A DNA stretch of 64,000 nucleotides from positions 20,887 to 84,886 of the forward strand of contig NZ_FCOJ02000032.1 of assembly GCF_001545035.1 (NCBI RefSeq), in the 5' to 3' direction. The notes beneath the pieces were generated by a model. The model was not told the origin of the DNA. It saw only the letters and a list, made by a program, of their open reading frames with translations, and did no database searches. Origin of the DNA: Caballeronia glebae (GTDB lineage Bacteria; Pseudomonadota; Gammaproteobacteria; Burkholderiales; Burkholderiaceae). Positions 44,901 to 52,818 of the stretch are shown here, one piece after another; within the stretch, counting starts at the first letter, position 1; the number at the start of each line of letters is the position of its first letter. The position numbers were made by a program, and so were the translations under genes.

Positions 44901-45304
44901 GCGGGGTTGACCTTGTGGTACGTCGGGTTCTGGCGCAGCGAGGTCGGCAGGTCGGCGCGCGCGGCGTTGATCGCGGCCTGCACGTCGCGCGCGGCGCCGT
45001 CGATGTCGCGATTCAGACCGAATTGCAGCGTGATGCGCGTCGTGCCGACGGCGCTCATCGAGGTCATTTCGCTCACGTCGGCGATCGTGCCCAGATGCCG
45101 CTCCAGCGGACTCGCGACGCTCGTCGCCACCGTCTCCGGGCTTGCGCCCGGCAAGGACGCCTGCACGGAGATCGTCGGAAAATCGACCTGCGGCAAGGGT
45201 GCCACCGGCAGCCGCACGAACGCGAACATGCCCGCGAGCGCGATGCCGATCGCGAGCAGCGTCGTCGCTACCGGCCGGCCGATGAAGATGCGCGACATGT
45301 TCAT
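41969..45304 (-). CDS. RND multidrug efflux transporter, MdtC-type, with low-complexity insertion
   Basis: 1111 residues, longer than the usual 1025-1040. Twelve membrane helices and two periplasmic domains as in HAE1 pumps: MNMSRIFIGRPVATTLLAIG at the start, GFVVDDAIVVLENITRHVEKG with the conserved DD pair of TM4, and the TM10-11 region LLIGIVKKNAIMMVDFAIEA. The homology to MdtC (trimeric MdtBC pump) is clear. Between IYIST (about 768-772) and TMVPLSAI (853 onward) there is a block of about 75 residues made almost only of Ser, Thr, Ala and Gly. The partner pump gene ends four bases upstream and lacks this block. Confidence 0.92.
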   Translation of the reverse strand: MNMSRIFIGRPVATTLLAIGIALAGMFAFVRLPVAPLPQVDFPTISVQASLPGASPETVATSVASPLERHLGTIADVSEMTSMSAVGTTRITLQFGLNRDIDGAARDVQAAINAARADLPTSLRQNPTYHKVNPADAPILVLALSSPTRTAGALYDSAATVLQQTLSTVPGVGEVDVSGSANPAVRVELEPGALFHYGIGLEDVRAALASANANSPKGAIEFKGTHVQLYTNDQASKAAQYKSLVVAYRNGSAVKLSDVGEVVDSVEDLRNLGLINNKRAVLVILYRQPGANIIETIDRVKSMLPQLQAALPADVLITPTADRSTTIRASLHDTELTLVIAVALVVMVVFLFLRNWRATLIPCVAVPISIIGTFAAMYLLGFSLDNLSLMALTIATGFVVDDAIVVLENITRHVEKGVPRRQAAILGAREVGFTVLSISLSLVAVFLPILLMGGIVGRLFREFALTLSLAIAVSLVVSLTVTPMMCSRLLQEPHERKQEGRVGRWLERQFDRMQRGYARTLGWALAHPRTILVVLLATVGMNVFLYIIVPKGFFPQQDTGRIIGGIQADQSTSFQAMKVKFAEMMKIVEADPAVDSVAGFTGGRSTNSGFMFISLKPKNVRKVSADQVISRLRPQLADVAGARTFLQGVQDIRVGGRQSNAQYQFTLLSDSTADLYKWGPILTEALQKRPELADVNSDQQQGGLEAMVTFDRATAARLNIKPAQIDNTLYDAFGQRQVSTIYNPLSQYHVVMELAPKYWQDPEMLKQIYISTSGGTASGSASTQSTTTSGAATTASTSATGSTGAGGSSTSSADTTASLALAAVKNSATNAIAATGKNGSSSGAAVSTSKETMVPLSAIAKFGPGNTPLSVNHQSQFVASTISFNLPPGKSLSDATAAIYETMAELGVPQTLHGTFQGTAQAFQQSLNDQPLLILAALAAVYIVLGILYESYIHPITILSTLPSAGIGALLALLLFKTEFSIIALIAVILLIGIVKKNAIMMVDFAIEATRHGAQTPQDAIREACLLRFRPIMMTTAAALLGALPLAFGTGEGSEMRAPLGIAIVGGLIVSQMLTLYTTPVVYLYMDRFRIRAEQRRARREGRARPANAAE
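42755..42991 (-). repeat. Coding low-complexity Ser/Thr/Ala/Gly insertion in the MdtC-type pump
   Basis: On the minus strand this stretch encodes runs such as SGSASTQSTTTSGAATTAST and GSTGAGGSSTSSADTT, with a small more ordinary part (LALAAVKNSATNAIAATGK). Relative to MdtB- and MdtC-like proteins, where IYxxS is followed within about ten residues by VPLSAI, it is an insertion into the second periplasmic docking/pore region. Confidence 0.8.
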
Positions 45305-45307
45305 GGC

Positions 45308-48300
45308 TCAGCGTCCCTCGCTGGCCGGCGCCGGCGGCGCAGCGCGATGAAAACGCGCACGCAGCTTGCGGGCGAGGGAATCGAAGCCGAGATAGATGAC
45401 GGGCGTCGTGAACAGCGTGAGCAATTGCGACACGATCAGACCGCCGACGATCGCAACGCCGAGCGGACGCCGCAGCTCCGAGCCCGCGCCCCAGCCGAGC
45501 ATCAGCGGCAGCGCGCCGAGCAACGCGGCCATCGTTGTCATGAGAATCGGGCGGAAGCGCAGCAGACACGCCTGGAAGATCGCTTCGCGCGGCGGCTTGC
45601 CCTGATCGCGCTCCGCTTCGAGCGCGAAGTCGATCATCATGATCGCGTTCTTCTTCACGATGCCGATCAGCAGCACGATGCCGATAATCCCGATGATGTC
45701 CAGATCGTGCCCGGTGATCATCAGCGAAAGCAGCGCGCCGACGCCCGCGGAAGGCAGCGTCGAGAGAATCGTGATCGGATGGATGAAGCTCTCGTACAGG
45801 ACGCCGAGCACGATGTACATCGTCACGATGGCCGCGAGGATCAGGAACAGTTCGTTCGACAGCGACGCCTGGAACGCGAGCGCCGCGCCCTGATAGCGGA
45901 TCTGGAACGACGCGGGCAAACCGATTTCCTGCTGGGCCTGGTCTATCGCTTTCACGGCCTCGCCGAGCGACGCGCCCTTCGCGAGATTGAAGGAGACGGT
46001 CGTCGCCGGGAACTGGCCGAGGTGCGTGACGAGCAAGGGCGCGGCGCGTTCGTGAAACTTCGCGATGGCCGAGAGCGGCACCTGGCCGTTGGTCGCGGTG
46101 GACGAGGGCAGGTAGATGCCGTTGAGGGTTTCGCTGTAATGCGCGTCGGACGGTTCGGCTTCGAGAATCACGCGGTACTGGTTCGACTGCGTGAAGATCG
46201 TCGAGATGATGCGCTGGCCGAAGGCGTCGTAGAGCGCGTTGTCCACGGTCGCGGGCGTGATGCCGAAGCGCGCGGCCGTCTCCCGGTCGATCTCGATGTA
46301 CACCGACTGGCCGTTCTGTTGCAGATCGGTGGCGACGTCCGCCAGGACCGCCGTGTGTTGCAGCCGCTCGACGAGCTTCGGCACCCATTCCGCGAATTCC
46401 GCCGCGTTCGGGTCGGTCAGCATGAACTGATACTGCGTCGGGCTGACGGTCGAATCGATCGTCAAATCCTGCACCGGCTGCATGTAAAGCTTGATGCCGG
46501 GAATATCGGCGACGTCGTTCTGGATCGCGCGGATGATGTCGCTCGACGTGTCGTCGCGATCGTCGCGCGGCTTCAGGTTGATGAGCATGCGCCCGCTGTT
46601 GAGCGTGATGTTCGAGCCATCCACGCCGACGAACGACGTCAGGCTTTCGACGTCCGGATTCTGCAGGATCTTCTTCGCGAGCGCCTGTTGCTGGTCGGCG
46701 ACGGCCTGATACGAAGCGGCCTGCGGCGCCTGCGTGATCGCCTGGATCACGCCCGTGTCCTGCGTCGGGAAGAAGCCCTTCGGAATGTACACGTACAGCA
46801 CGGCGGTCAGAACGAGCGTGAGCACGAAGACGAACAGCGTCGCGCGTTGACGTTCGAGCACCCAGGTCAGCGCGACGGCATAACGCCCGATCACGTAATC
46901 GATGAACCGGTGCGCGCGCGCCTCGAAGCGCTTGCTGTCCTTCGGCGGCGTGTGGCGCAGCAGCTTCGCGCACATCATCGGCACGAGCGTGAGCGAGACG
47001 ATTGCCGAAATGACGATGGTCACGGCGAGCGTGATCGCGAATTCATGGAACAGGCGGCCGACCACGTCGCCCATGAAGAGCAGCGGAATCAGCACCGCGA
47101 TGAGCGAAACCGTCAGCGAGATGATGGTGAAGCCGATCTGCTTCGAGCCCTTCAGCGCCGCTTCGAGCGGCGATTCGCCTTCCTCGACGTAGCGCGCGAT
47201 GTTCTCGATCATCACGATGGCGTCGTCCACGACGAAGCCGGTCGCGATGGTCAGCGCCATCAGCGAGAGGTTGTCGAGCGAGAAGCCGCACAAGTACATG
47301 ATCGCGAGCGTGCCGACGAGCGACAGCGGCACCGACAAGCTCGGGATGATGGTCGCGTAGACGTTCGCGAGGAACAGATAGATGACGAGCACGACCAGCA
47401 CGACCGACAGCGCGAGCTCGAACTGCACGTCGCGAACCGATGCGCGGATGGTCGTGGTGCGGTCGGTGACGACGCGCACGTCGAGTGCCGCGGGCAGCGC
47501 TTGCTGCAGTTGCGGCAGGATTTTCTTGATGCCGTCGACAACGGCGATAACATTCGCGCCCGGCTGACGCTGCACGTTCAGGATGATCGCGGGCGTCGAA
47601 TCGACCCACGCGCCGAGCTTCGTGTTCTCCGGTCCTTCCACGATGCTCGCGACGTCCGTAAGCATCACCGGACGGCCGTTGCGATACGCGACGACCGCGC
47701 TCTTGTAGGCGTTGGCGTCGGTGAGCTGATCGTTCGCGTTGATCGTGTAAGCGCGCGTCGGACCGTCGAAGTTGCCCTTCGGCGTGTTGACGTTGAGGTT
47801 CGAGATCGTCGTGCGCAAATCGTCGATGTTCAGGCCGTATGACGCCAGCGCGCGCGTGTTTGCCCGAATGCGCACGGCGGGGCGATTGCCGCCGCTCACC
47901 GATACGAGGCCGACGCCCGCCACTTGCGAGATTTTCTGCGCGAGGCGCGTGTCGGCGAGATCCTGAACTTGTGTCAGCGGCAAGGTCTTCGAGCTGACCG
48001 CGAGCGTCATGATCGGCGCGTCGGCGGGATTCACCTTCGCGTAGATCGGCGGCGCGGGCAGGTCGGACGGCAGCAGGTTGCCCGCCGCGTTGATCGCCGC
48101 CTGCACTTCCTGTTCGGCGATGTCGAGCGGCAAGTCGAGGCTGAACTGCAGCGTAATGACCGATGCGCCCGCCGAGCTTTGCGACGACATCTGGTTCAGG
48201 CTCGCCATCTGCCCGAACTGCTTTTCGAGCGGCGCGGTGACGCTCGATGTCATCACGTCGGGCGACGCGCCGGGATAGAACGTCTGGACCTGGATCGTCG

Positions 48301-48427
48301 GATAGTCGACGGCAGGCAGCGCCGAGAGCGGCAAAAAGCGCAGCGCGACGAGGCCGACCAGCATGATCGCCGCCATCAGGAGCGCCGTGCCGACCGGACG
48401 CAGAATAAAAATGCGGGATGGATTCAT
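45308..48427 (-). CDS. RND multidrug efflux transporter, MdtB-type
   Basis: 1039 residues, normal size. Starts MNPSRIFILRPVGTALLMAA. TM4 has GFVVDDAIVMIENIARYVEEG with the proton-relay Asp pair; TM10-11 have LLIGIVKKNAIMMIDFALEAERD. Periplasmic and docking parts match MdtB. It lies between the adaptor gene (28 bases upstream) and the MdtC-type gene (stop to start four bases), so the three form the mdtABC-like operon. MdtB and MdtC paralogues form a heterotrimer exporting bile salts, novobiocin and similar compounds in E. coli; the substrates here are unknown. Confidence 0.93.
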   Translation of the reverse strand: MNPSRIFILRPVGTALLMAAIMLVGLVALRFLPLSALPAVDYPTIQVQTFYPGASPDVMTSSVTAPLEKQFGQMASLNQMSSQSSAGASVITLQFSLDLPLDIAEQEVQAAINAAGNLLPSDLPAPPIYAKVNPADAPIMTLAVSSKTLPLTQVQDLADTRLAQKISQVAGVGLVSVSGGNRPAVRIRANTRALASYGLNIDDLRTTISNLNVNTPKGNFDGPTRAYTINANDQLTDANAYKSAVVAYRNGRPVMLTDVASIVEGPENTKLGAWVDSTPAIILNVQRQPGANVIAVVDGIKKILPQLQQALPAALDVRVVTDRTTTIRASVRDVQFELALSVVLVVLVIYLFLANVYATIIPSLSVPLSLVGTLAIMYLCGFSLDNLSLMALTIATGFVVDDAIVMIENIARYVEEGESPLEAALKGSKQIGFTIISLTVSLIAVLIPLLFMGDVVGRLFHEFAITLAVTIVISAIVSLTLVPMMCAKLLRHTPPKDSKRFEARAHRFIDYVIGRYAVALTWVLERQRATLFVFVLTLVLTAVLYVYIPKGFFPTQDTGVIQAITQAPQAASYQAVADQQQALAKKILQNPDVESLTSFVGVDGSNITLNSGRMLINLKPRDDRDDTSSDIIRAIQNDVADIPGIKLYMQPVQDLTIDSTVSPTQYQFMLTDPNAAEFAEWVPKLVERLQHTAVLADVATDLQQNGQSVYIEIDRETAARFGITPATVDNALYDAFGQRIISTIFTQSNQYRVILEAEPSDAHYSETLNGIYLPSSTATNGQVPLSAIAKFHERAAPLLVTHLGQFPATTVSFNLAKGASLGEAVKAIDQAQQEIGLPASFQIRYQGAALAFQASLSNELFLILAAIVTMYIVLGVLYESFIHPITILSTLPSAGVGALLSLMITGHDLDIIGIIGIVLLIGIVKKNAIMMIDFALEAERDQGKPPREAIFQACLLRFRPILMTTMAALLGALPLMLGWGAGSELRRPLGVAIVGGLIVSQLLTLFTTPVIYLGFDSLARKLRARFHRAAPPAPASEGR

Positions 48428-48454
48428 GCCGGATTCGTTACGTGATGCGTGGGA

Positions 48455-49822
48455 TTACGGCTGCTGCGACTGCTGACGCCGATGGCCGCCGTGCCGCGCG
48501 CCCGAAGCCGCCGAAGCCGCCGAAGCCGCCGAAGCCGGCGCGGCGCCCGATGCACCGGACGCACCGGACGCGGCCTTCGGCTTCTCGGCCGGAATCGTGA
48601 TCTTCGCGCCTTCCTTCAGGCGGTCGGAGCCGTCGATAACCACGCGCTCGCCCGCTTGCAGGCCGGACTTGATGCTGGTGCGCTCGCCGTCGACCGGGCC
48701 GGTCTTCACGTTGCGCACGGTCACGGTGTTATCCGGCTTCGCGACATAGACGAACGCGCCCGACGAGCCGTTCAGCACCGCCGAGGTCGGCACGATGGTC
48801 GCGTTCTTGATGACATCGACGAGCAGCTTCGTGTTCACGAACTGGTTCGGGAAGAGCATGCTTTCCTTGTTGTCGAAGGTGGCGCGCAGCTTCACGGTGC
48901 CGGTCGTCGTGTCGATCTGGTTGTCGACGGTTTCGAGATAGCCCGCTTCGAGCGACGTGGTGTTCGTGCGGTCGTAGGCCGTCACCGACATCTTCGTGCC
49001 CGCGTGCAGCGGCTTGAGAATGGCCGCGAGATTGTCTTCGGACGTGGTGAAGATCACGCTGATCGGCTGCAACTGCGTGATGACGACGACGCCGTTCGTG
49101 TCGCCCGTCGTCACGTAGTTGCCCGGATCGACCTGACGCAGGCCGACGCGCCCCGACACCGGCGCCGTGATGCGCGCGTAGGTCAGGTCGAGCTTGTAGG
49201 TATCGACGTTGGCCTGGTCCGATTTCACCGCGCCTTCGTACTGCTTGACGAGCGACGCTTGCGTGTCGACCTGCTGCTTCGCGATGGAATCCTGCGAGAG
49301 CAGCGTCTGGTAGCGCTGCAGGTCGAGGCGCGCGGTTTGCAGGAGCGCCTGGTCTTTCGCGAGCGCGCCTTCCGCGTTGCGCAGCGAGATTTCATACGGG
49401 CGCGGATCGATCTGCGCGAGCACGTCGCCCTTCCTGACCATCTGGCCTTCCTTGAAGGCGACGTCGACCAGCGTGCCGTTCAACTGCGTCTTGACCGTGA
49501 CGTTCGCGAGCGGCGTGACAGTGCCGAGCGAATTGATGACGACGGGCATTTCGCCTTGTGTGACGGTCGCGACGTGCACCGGCTGCGGCTGGTTCGCCGG
49601 ATTCGCCGCACCGCGCCTTGAGCCTTGACGCGCATCCGGCTGGCCGCTCGGGCCGCCGCTTTCGCCGCGATTCCACGGATGCCACCAGACGATCGCGCCG
49701 GCGACGATCAGGATCGCGACGATAAGCGGCACGATCTTGCGCCGCCGCGGAGCGGATTCGATGGCGGCAGGCGTAGGAGGCGTTGGGCGCGATTGCCCGG
49801 GAGGATTCTTTTGGTCGTCCAT
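48455..49822 (-). CDS. RND periplasmic adaptor subunit, MdtA-type
   Basis: 455 residues from ATG at 49822 (MDDQKNPPGQSRPTPPTPAA). A single N-terminal membrane anchor VPLIVAILIVAGAIVWW (about 31-47) precedes the periplasmic part: lipoyl half QPVHVATVTQGEMPVVINSLGTVTPLANVTVK, alpha-hairpin (EISLRNAEGALAKDQALLQTARLDLQRYQ), second lipoyl half ITAPVSGRVGLRQVDPGNYVTTGD, and the beta-barrel/MP domains. The C-terminus is an Ala/Ser run ending GGHRRQQSQQP, encoded partly by four 9-base repeats. A TTG at 49885 would add 21 residues without support. It brings the RND pump in contact with an outer-membrane channel, which is not encoded here. Confidence 0.92.
   Translation of the reverse strand: MDDQKNPPGQSRPTPPTPAAIESAPRRRKIVPLIVAILIVAGAIVWWHPWNRGESGGPSGQPDARQGSRRGAANPANQPQPVHVATVTQGEMPVVINSLGTVTPLANVTVKTQLNGTLVDVAFKEGQMVRKGDVLAQIDPRPYEISLRNAEGALAKDQALLQTARLDLQRYQTLLSQDSIAKQQVDTQASLVKQYEGAVKSDQANVDTYKLDLTYARITAPVSGRVGLRQVDPGNYVTTGDTNGVVVITQLQPISVIFTTSEDNLAAILKPLHAGTKMSVTAYDRTNTTSLEAGYLETVDNQIDTTTGTVKLRATFDNKESMLFPNQFVNTKLLVDVIKNATIVPTSAVLNGSSGAFVYVAKPDNTVTVRNVKTGPVDGERTSIKSGLQAGERVVIDGSDRLKEGAKITIPAEKPKAASGASGASGAAPASAASAASAASGARHGGHRRQQSQQP
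48502..48537. repeat. Four tandem copies of a 9-base unit inside the adaptor gene
   Basis: The unit CCGAAGCCG is repeated four times without change and encodes an Ala-Ala-Ser run near the adaptor C-terminus. It is a possible slippage site whose changes stay in frame. Confidence 0.8.
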
Positions 49823-50145
49823 CGGTTCGGAGGCTGGGTCTTTCAAATCTGTTCGGAGCGCGGACGAGCGGCGATCACGGTTCAAGCGCGAAGCAGTGCG
49901 CCGCGCGCATGAACCGCGACCGAAGCGGAGGCCGGGAATAATGCAGGGACCGTTGAAAGCGGCTGGAAAGGCTGCCTGTCAAGCCAGGCGAACAATTTGG
50001 CGCGGCCCCGGTGCGCGCGAAGCATGATGCTACGTCCCGCACCCGGGGCCGTCCACCGGCCATTCTTTCTGTTGATTACGACTGTTACACGCGCATCGAA
50101 GCGCGCTTTCGATATGTTTCGGCCGCGTGGCTGCCGTGGCGTAGT
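49823..50145. other. mdtABC upstream region
   Basis: About 320 bases between the adaptor start and the IclR stop. It must carry the pump operon promoter. The minus-strand CGTGTAACAG near 50085-50095 is the only -10-like candidate, and it is weak. No gene and no clear operator are seen. Confidence 0.4.
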
Positions 50146-50985
50146 CTAACCGGCGGCGCGCGCGGCGTTCGTCGCGTGCGTTCCGCCGATTTCGCGCGTG
50201 ATCTGATCGACGCAGTCGAGCAGCGCGGGCGCGATCTCGTCGATCAATATATCGCGCGGACACTGATGCGCGGCGCCGCCGCAGTTGACCGAATAGCGTT
50301 CCTCGGACGGCCCGACGAAGCCCGCCGCGACCGCGTTCAATCCGTGATGCCACTCGCCGAGGGAGGTTGCGAAGCCGAGGCGCGACGCATCGTCGAGGCC
50401 GCGTTGCAGGCCGCCCGCGATGGCCGGCCAGTCGTCGCCCGATGCCGTCTGCAAACTGCCGAGCAACGCACGCCGATCCGCCTCCGACAACACCGCGAGG
50501 TACGCGCGTCCGACGGCCGTGCGGCTCAGGTCCATCCTGCTGCCGACTTCGAGTCGCGAGACGAGCACAGCGGATCGTGGCCGAATGGCATCGATTACAA
50601 CCATCTCCAGACGATCGCGCACGGCGAGGTGCACGGACAAACCGGTGCGCTCCGCAAGCCGGATGAGAAACGGGCGGGCGCGTGCACGAATATCGAAATT
50701 GCGTAAAAATCCGTTGCTCAGTTCGAGAACGGAAGCCGTCAGCACGAAACGCTCGCTGTCGGGCAGGCGGTGCAGCAAACCAGCGCCCACGAGCGTCGCG
50801 GTAATGCGCGAGATCGTAGGCTTCGGAATACCGGTCCAGTCGGTCAGTTCGCGATTGCTGACGGGCGCGTCGGCGGCGGCAATCCGGCGCAGTACGTCGA
50901 GTCCGCGGGCGAGCGCCGTGACTTCTTCACCGTCTTTCTCCCGGACACGTTCGCGGCCCATCGATGATTCATTGTGCATAGGCAT
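50146..50985 (-). CDS. IclR-family transcriptional regulator
   Basis: 279 residues from ATG at 50985; ATGs at 50979 and 50961 are alternatives, and none has a clear ribosome site. N-terminal winged helix: TALARGLDVLRRIAAADAPVSNRELTDWTGIPKPTISRITATLVGAGLL. The effector domain has LSVHLAVRDRLEMVVIDAIRP, SRMDLSRTAVGRAYLAVLSE, and the family end motif LNAVAAGFVGPSEERYSVNCGGAA. The ligand is unknown. Members usually regulate aromatic or short-chain acid catabolism, but nearby genes do not show such a path. AAACATCGTTT at about 50995-51006 could be an autoregulatory dyad. Confidence 0.88.
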   Translation of the reverse strand: MPMHNESSMGRERVREKDGEEVTALARGLDVLRRIAAADAPVSNRELTDWTGIPKPTISRITATLVGAGLLHRLPDSERFVLTASVLELSNGFLRNFDIRARARPFLIRLAERTGLSVHLAVRDRLEMVVIDAIRPRSAVLVSRLEVGSRMDLSRTAVGRAYLAVLSEADRRALLGSLQTASGDDWPAIAGGLQRGLDDASRLGFATSLGEWHHGLNAVAAGFVGPSEERYSVNCGGAAHQCPRDILIDEIAPALLDCVDQITREIGGTHATNAARAAG

Positions 50986-51159
50986 TCGTTTTATGAAACA
51001 TCGTTTTGTTTGATGGCGTGACGTAATTCTACAAGGCAGGAGCGGGAAACTTGCAAACGATGCAAGCCTTAACAATAAGCTGCATCTGCAATGAAGCTTT
51101 TTGAAAATAACCGCGTGTTGAACGAAACGTGGGCAGTTGCCCGTAGCATGAAATTTTGC
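50986..51159. other. Intergenic stretch upstream of the IclR gene
   Basis: A+T-richer than its surroundings, with GAAGCTTTTTGAAAATAAC and similar stretches. It should carry the IclR promoter on the minus strand. No gene seen. The next 170 bases hold the candidate sRNA. Confidence 0.5.
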
Positions 51160-51188
51160 TTGACTTAGGCAGTGATACCGGAAAAAAT
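51160..51188 (+). promoter_or_regulatory. Candidate sigma70 promoter of an intergenic sRNA
   Basis: TTGACT (51160-51165, five of six match the -35) and AAAAAT (51183-51188, four of six match the -10) with the ideal 17-base spacing. No protein gene starts downstream on the plus strand before the terminator at 51301-51330. Confidence 0.45.
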
Positions 51189-51194
51189 GGAATT

Positions 51195-51330
51195 GAATTT
51201 CGAAACCGGAAGTGACGTGCGCGCCAGCGCTTTCCGCCCGGTGCTCGAAAGACAGGCTCTCAGGTTCTAGCACGGCCCTCGGAATGGCTAGAACTTTTAA
51301 GGCGCTACGGAAACGTAGCGCCTTTTTTTT
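51195..51330 (+). ncRNA. Candidate intergenic small RNA with two hairpins and U8 tail
   Basis: Between two minus-strand genes lies a plus-strand unit of about 135 bases with a promoter-like pair upstream and a textbook terminator at its end. Hairpin 1 has perfect 8-base arms GTTCTAGC (51264-51271) and GCTAGAAC (51287-51294), followed by TTTTAA. Hairpin 2 is the terminator. No start codon with a ribosome site opens a frame that stops before the terminator. This is the architecture of an Hfq-bound trans-acting sRNA. The terminator cannot belong to a plus-strand protein gene, since none precedes it. Known Burkholderia sRNAs exist in such gaps, but I cannot name this one. Confidence 0.6.
51301..51330 (+). 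terminator. GAAA-tetraloop terminator with eight T
   Basis: Nine-base perfect stem GGCGCTACG / CGTAGCGCC closed by GAAA and followed by TTTTTTTT. On the minus strand the tail after the stem is only TTAAAAG, so the element acts mainly on plus-strand transcription. Confidence 0.9.
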
Positions 51331-51488
51331 CGTCTCTGCGTTCGCTGAAACACTTGGGCGCGAATATACCCGAAGGCAAGCGCCATATTGGATGACGAGT
51401 GCTGCTGCCGGACCAGACGAACGAGCGGCAGCGATCTTCAAATTGGCCGAAAGCACGACGCGGCGCAAAGTGCGCCGCGTCGGAAGCG

Positions 51489-51794
51489 TCAAAACATGTT
51501 GGCAAACACGCGCGGCTGCCTGAGCAGGCGCTTGCCGCGGCGGAGCCAGTAGACGGCCGCGCCTGTGAGCAATAGAGCGACCGCGTACACGAGGAGCGGC
51601 GAAATGTGATCCGGCGGCGGGTTCGTCGCGATGAGCAGAGCGGCGAAGAATGCCGCGCCCGCCTGACAGAACGCGCGGTGGGCGACATTGCGCCGCATCC
51701 GCGGAGTCGTGAAGCGTGAGGCGGGCGCGCGAGTGAACGGCTCGAACAGCATCAATCCGGCGACGAGGATGACGGCGACATTCATGAAGAGCAT
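51489..51794 (-). CDS. Small membrane protein, about 101 aa
   Basis: From ATG at 51794 (MLFMNVAVILVAGLMLFEPF); the frame extends to 51839 and the start is not sure. Three hydrophobic segments are visible: MNVAVILVAGLMLFEPF, FCQAGAAFFAALLIATNPP, and LLVYAVALLLTGAAVYWLRRG. A cluster of Arg (RFTTPRMRRNVAHR) between the first two suggests a cytoplasmic loop. I recognise no family. Membrane segments with charged loops argue for a real gene, while the absence of a good ribosome site argues caution. Confidence 0.5.
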   Translation of the reverse strand: MLFMNVAVILVAGLMLFEPFTRAPASRFTTPRMRRNVAHRAFCQAGAAFFAALLIATNPPPDHISPLLVYAVALLLTGAAVYWLRRGKRLLRQPRVFANMF

Positions 51795-51986
51795 GGTGCG
51801 AGACTTCGTGGGAACAGGGACGGGCGAAATATATGTCAATCGCCGATGCCGCTAGAACCAGAAGTCTCCTAAATATAGAGGGAAAATTCTATATGCCGGT
51901 TTTCACAACGATGTCGTGTGCGAAGGCGTTCTGAAAGGCTGGCGCTGATGTCGAGCGCCAGCAAGGTTCCCCTGCGATGCAAGGTT

Positions 51987-52568
51987 TCAAAGTTCGATTC
52001 GTGTGCCGAGCAGCGCGAGAAACTGCCTGATCCACGCCGGATGAGCAGGCCATGCGGGCGCGGTGACGAAATTCGCATCGGTGATGGCGTCGTCGACGGC
52101 GATATCGGCGAAGGTCGCGCCCGCGAGCCGCACCTCGGGCGCGCACGCCGGGTACGCGGAAATGCGCCGTCCCTCGATCACGCCCGCCGCCGCGAGCAAC
52201 TGAGCGCCGTGGCAGACAGCGGCGATAGGTTTGTTCGCCTTCGCGAAATGGCGCACCAGTTCCAGCACGCGATCGTCGAGTCGCAGATATTCCGGCGCGC
52301 GGCCGCCGGCGATCGCGAGGGCGTCGTAACGGGCTGGATCGATATCGTCGAAGCTCGCATTGAGCGTGAAGCGGTGGCCCGGCTTCTCCGTGTAAGTCTG
52401 GTCGCCTTCGAAATCGTGGATCGCCGTCTTCACGGTGTCGCCGCGCCGCTTGCCGGGGCACACTGCATCGACCGTATGGCCGACGGCCTGCAAAGCCTGG
52501 AACGGGACCATCGTTTCATAGTCTTCGGCGAAATCGCCGGTGAGAAAGAGAATCTTCTTGGCAGCCAT
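51987..52568 (-). CDS. DJ-1/PfpI-family protein
   Basis: 193 residues from ATG at 52568 with GAGGT upstream. It starts MAAKKILFLTGDFAEDYETMVPFQALQ, with a conserved acidic residue in GDFAEDYE, and has the nucleophile elbow AAVCHGAQLLAAAG with Cys at residue 119, preceded by ALAIAGGRAPEYLR. Such proteins act as glyoxalases, deglycase-like or amidase-like enzymes or chaperones; the subgroup with this length (YhbO/PfpI-like, here with extra loops) is hard to fix. It is a single gene, divergent from the small lipoprotein. Confidence 0.87.
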   Translation of the reverse strand: MAAKKILFLTGDFAEDYETMVPFQALQAVGHTVDAVCPGKRRGDTVKTAIHDFEGDQTYTEKPGHRFTLNASFDDIDPARYDALAIAGGRAPEYLRLDDRVLELVRHFAKANKPIAAVCHGAQLLAAAGVIEGRRISAYPACAPEVRLAGATFADIAVDDAITDANFVTAPAWPAHPAWIRQFLALLGTRIEL

Positions 52569-52818
52569 CGCTAACCTCGTTTATGGAATGGGTCGTCGGA
52601 TGTTCGATGCCGCGCGCCCGCGCGCGCCGCGTCGATCAGTCTACTATCGGCGCCGTGGCTCGCATGTGACACGCGAACCGCGTTCGGCGAGCGACGTCGC
52701 GCCGGCAGCGTATGATGTGCGCGAGTTTTGAGATGAAATGCGCGGCGCGCGATGGTGCGCGGGCGCGATGTGCAGGCGTGCGCTCGAATGCGCACTAAAT
52801 CAGGCGGAAGGTAACACC

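Noticed and set aside
42686..47842. Open plus-strand frame of over 1700 codons opposite the two RND pump genes
   Set aside because: It is the antisense shadow of two well-recognised RND proteins in GC-rich DNA: Arg/His/Asp-rich composition, no domain, no ribosome site.
51212..51523. Plus-strand frame of 103 codons across the candidate sRNA
   Set aside because: It would have to read through the strong GAAA/U8 terminator; composition is not protein-like.
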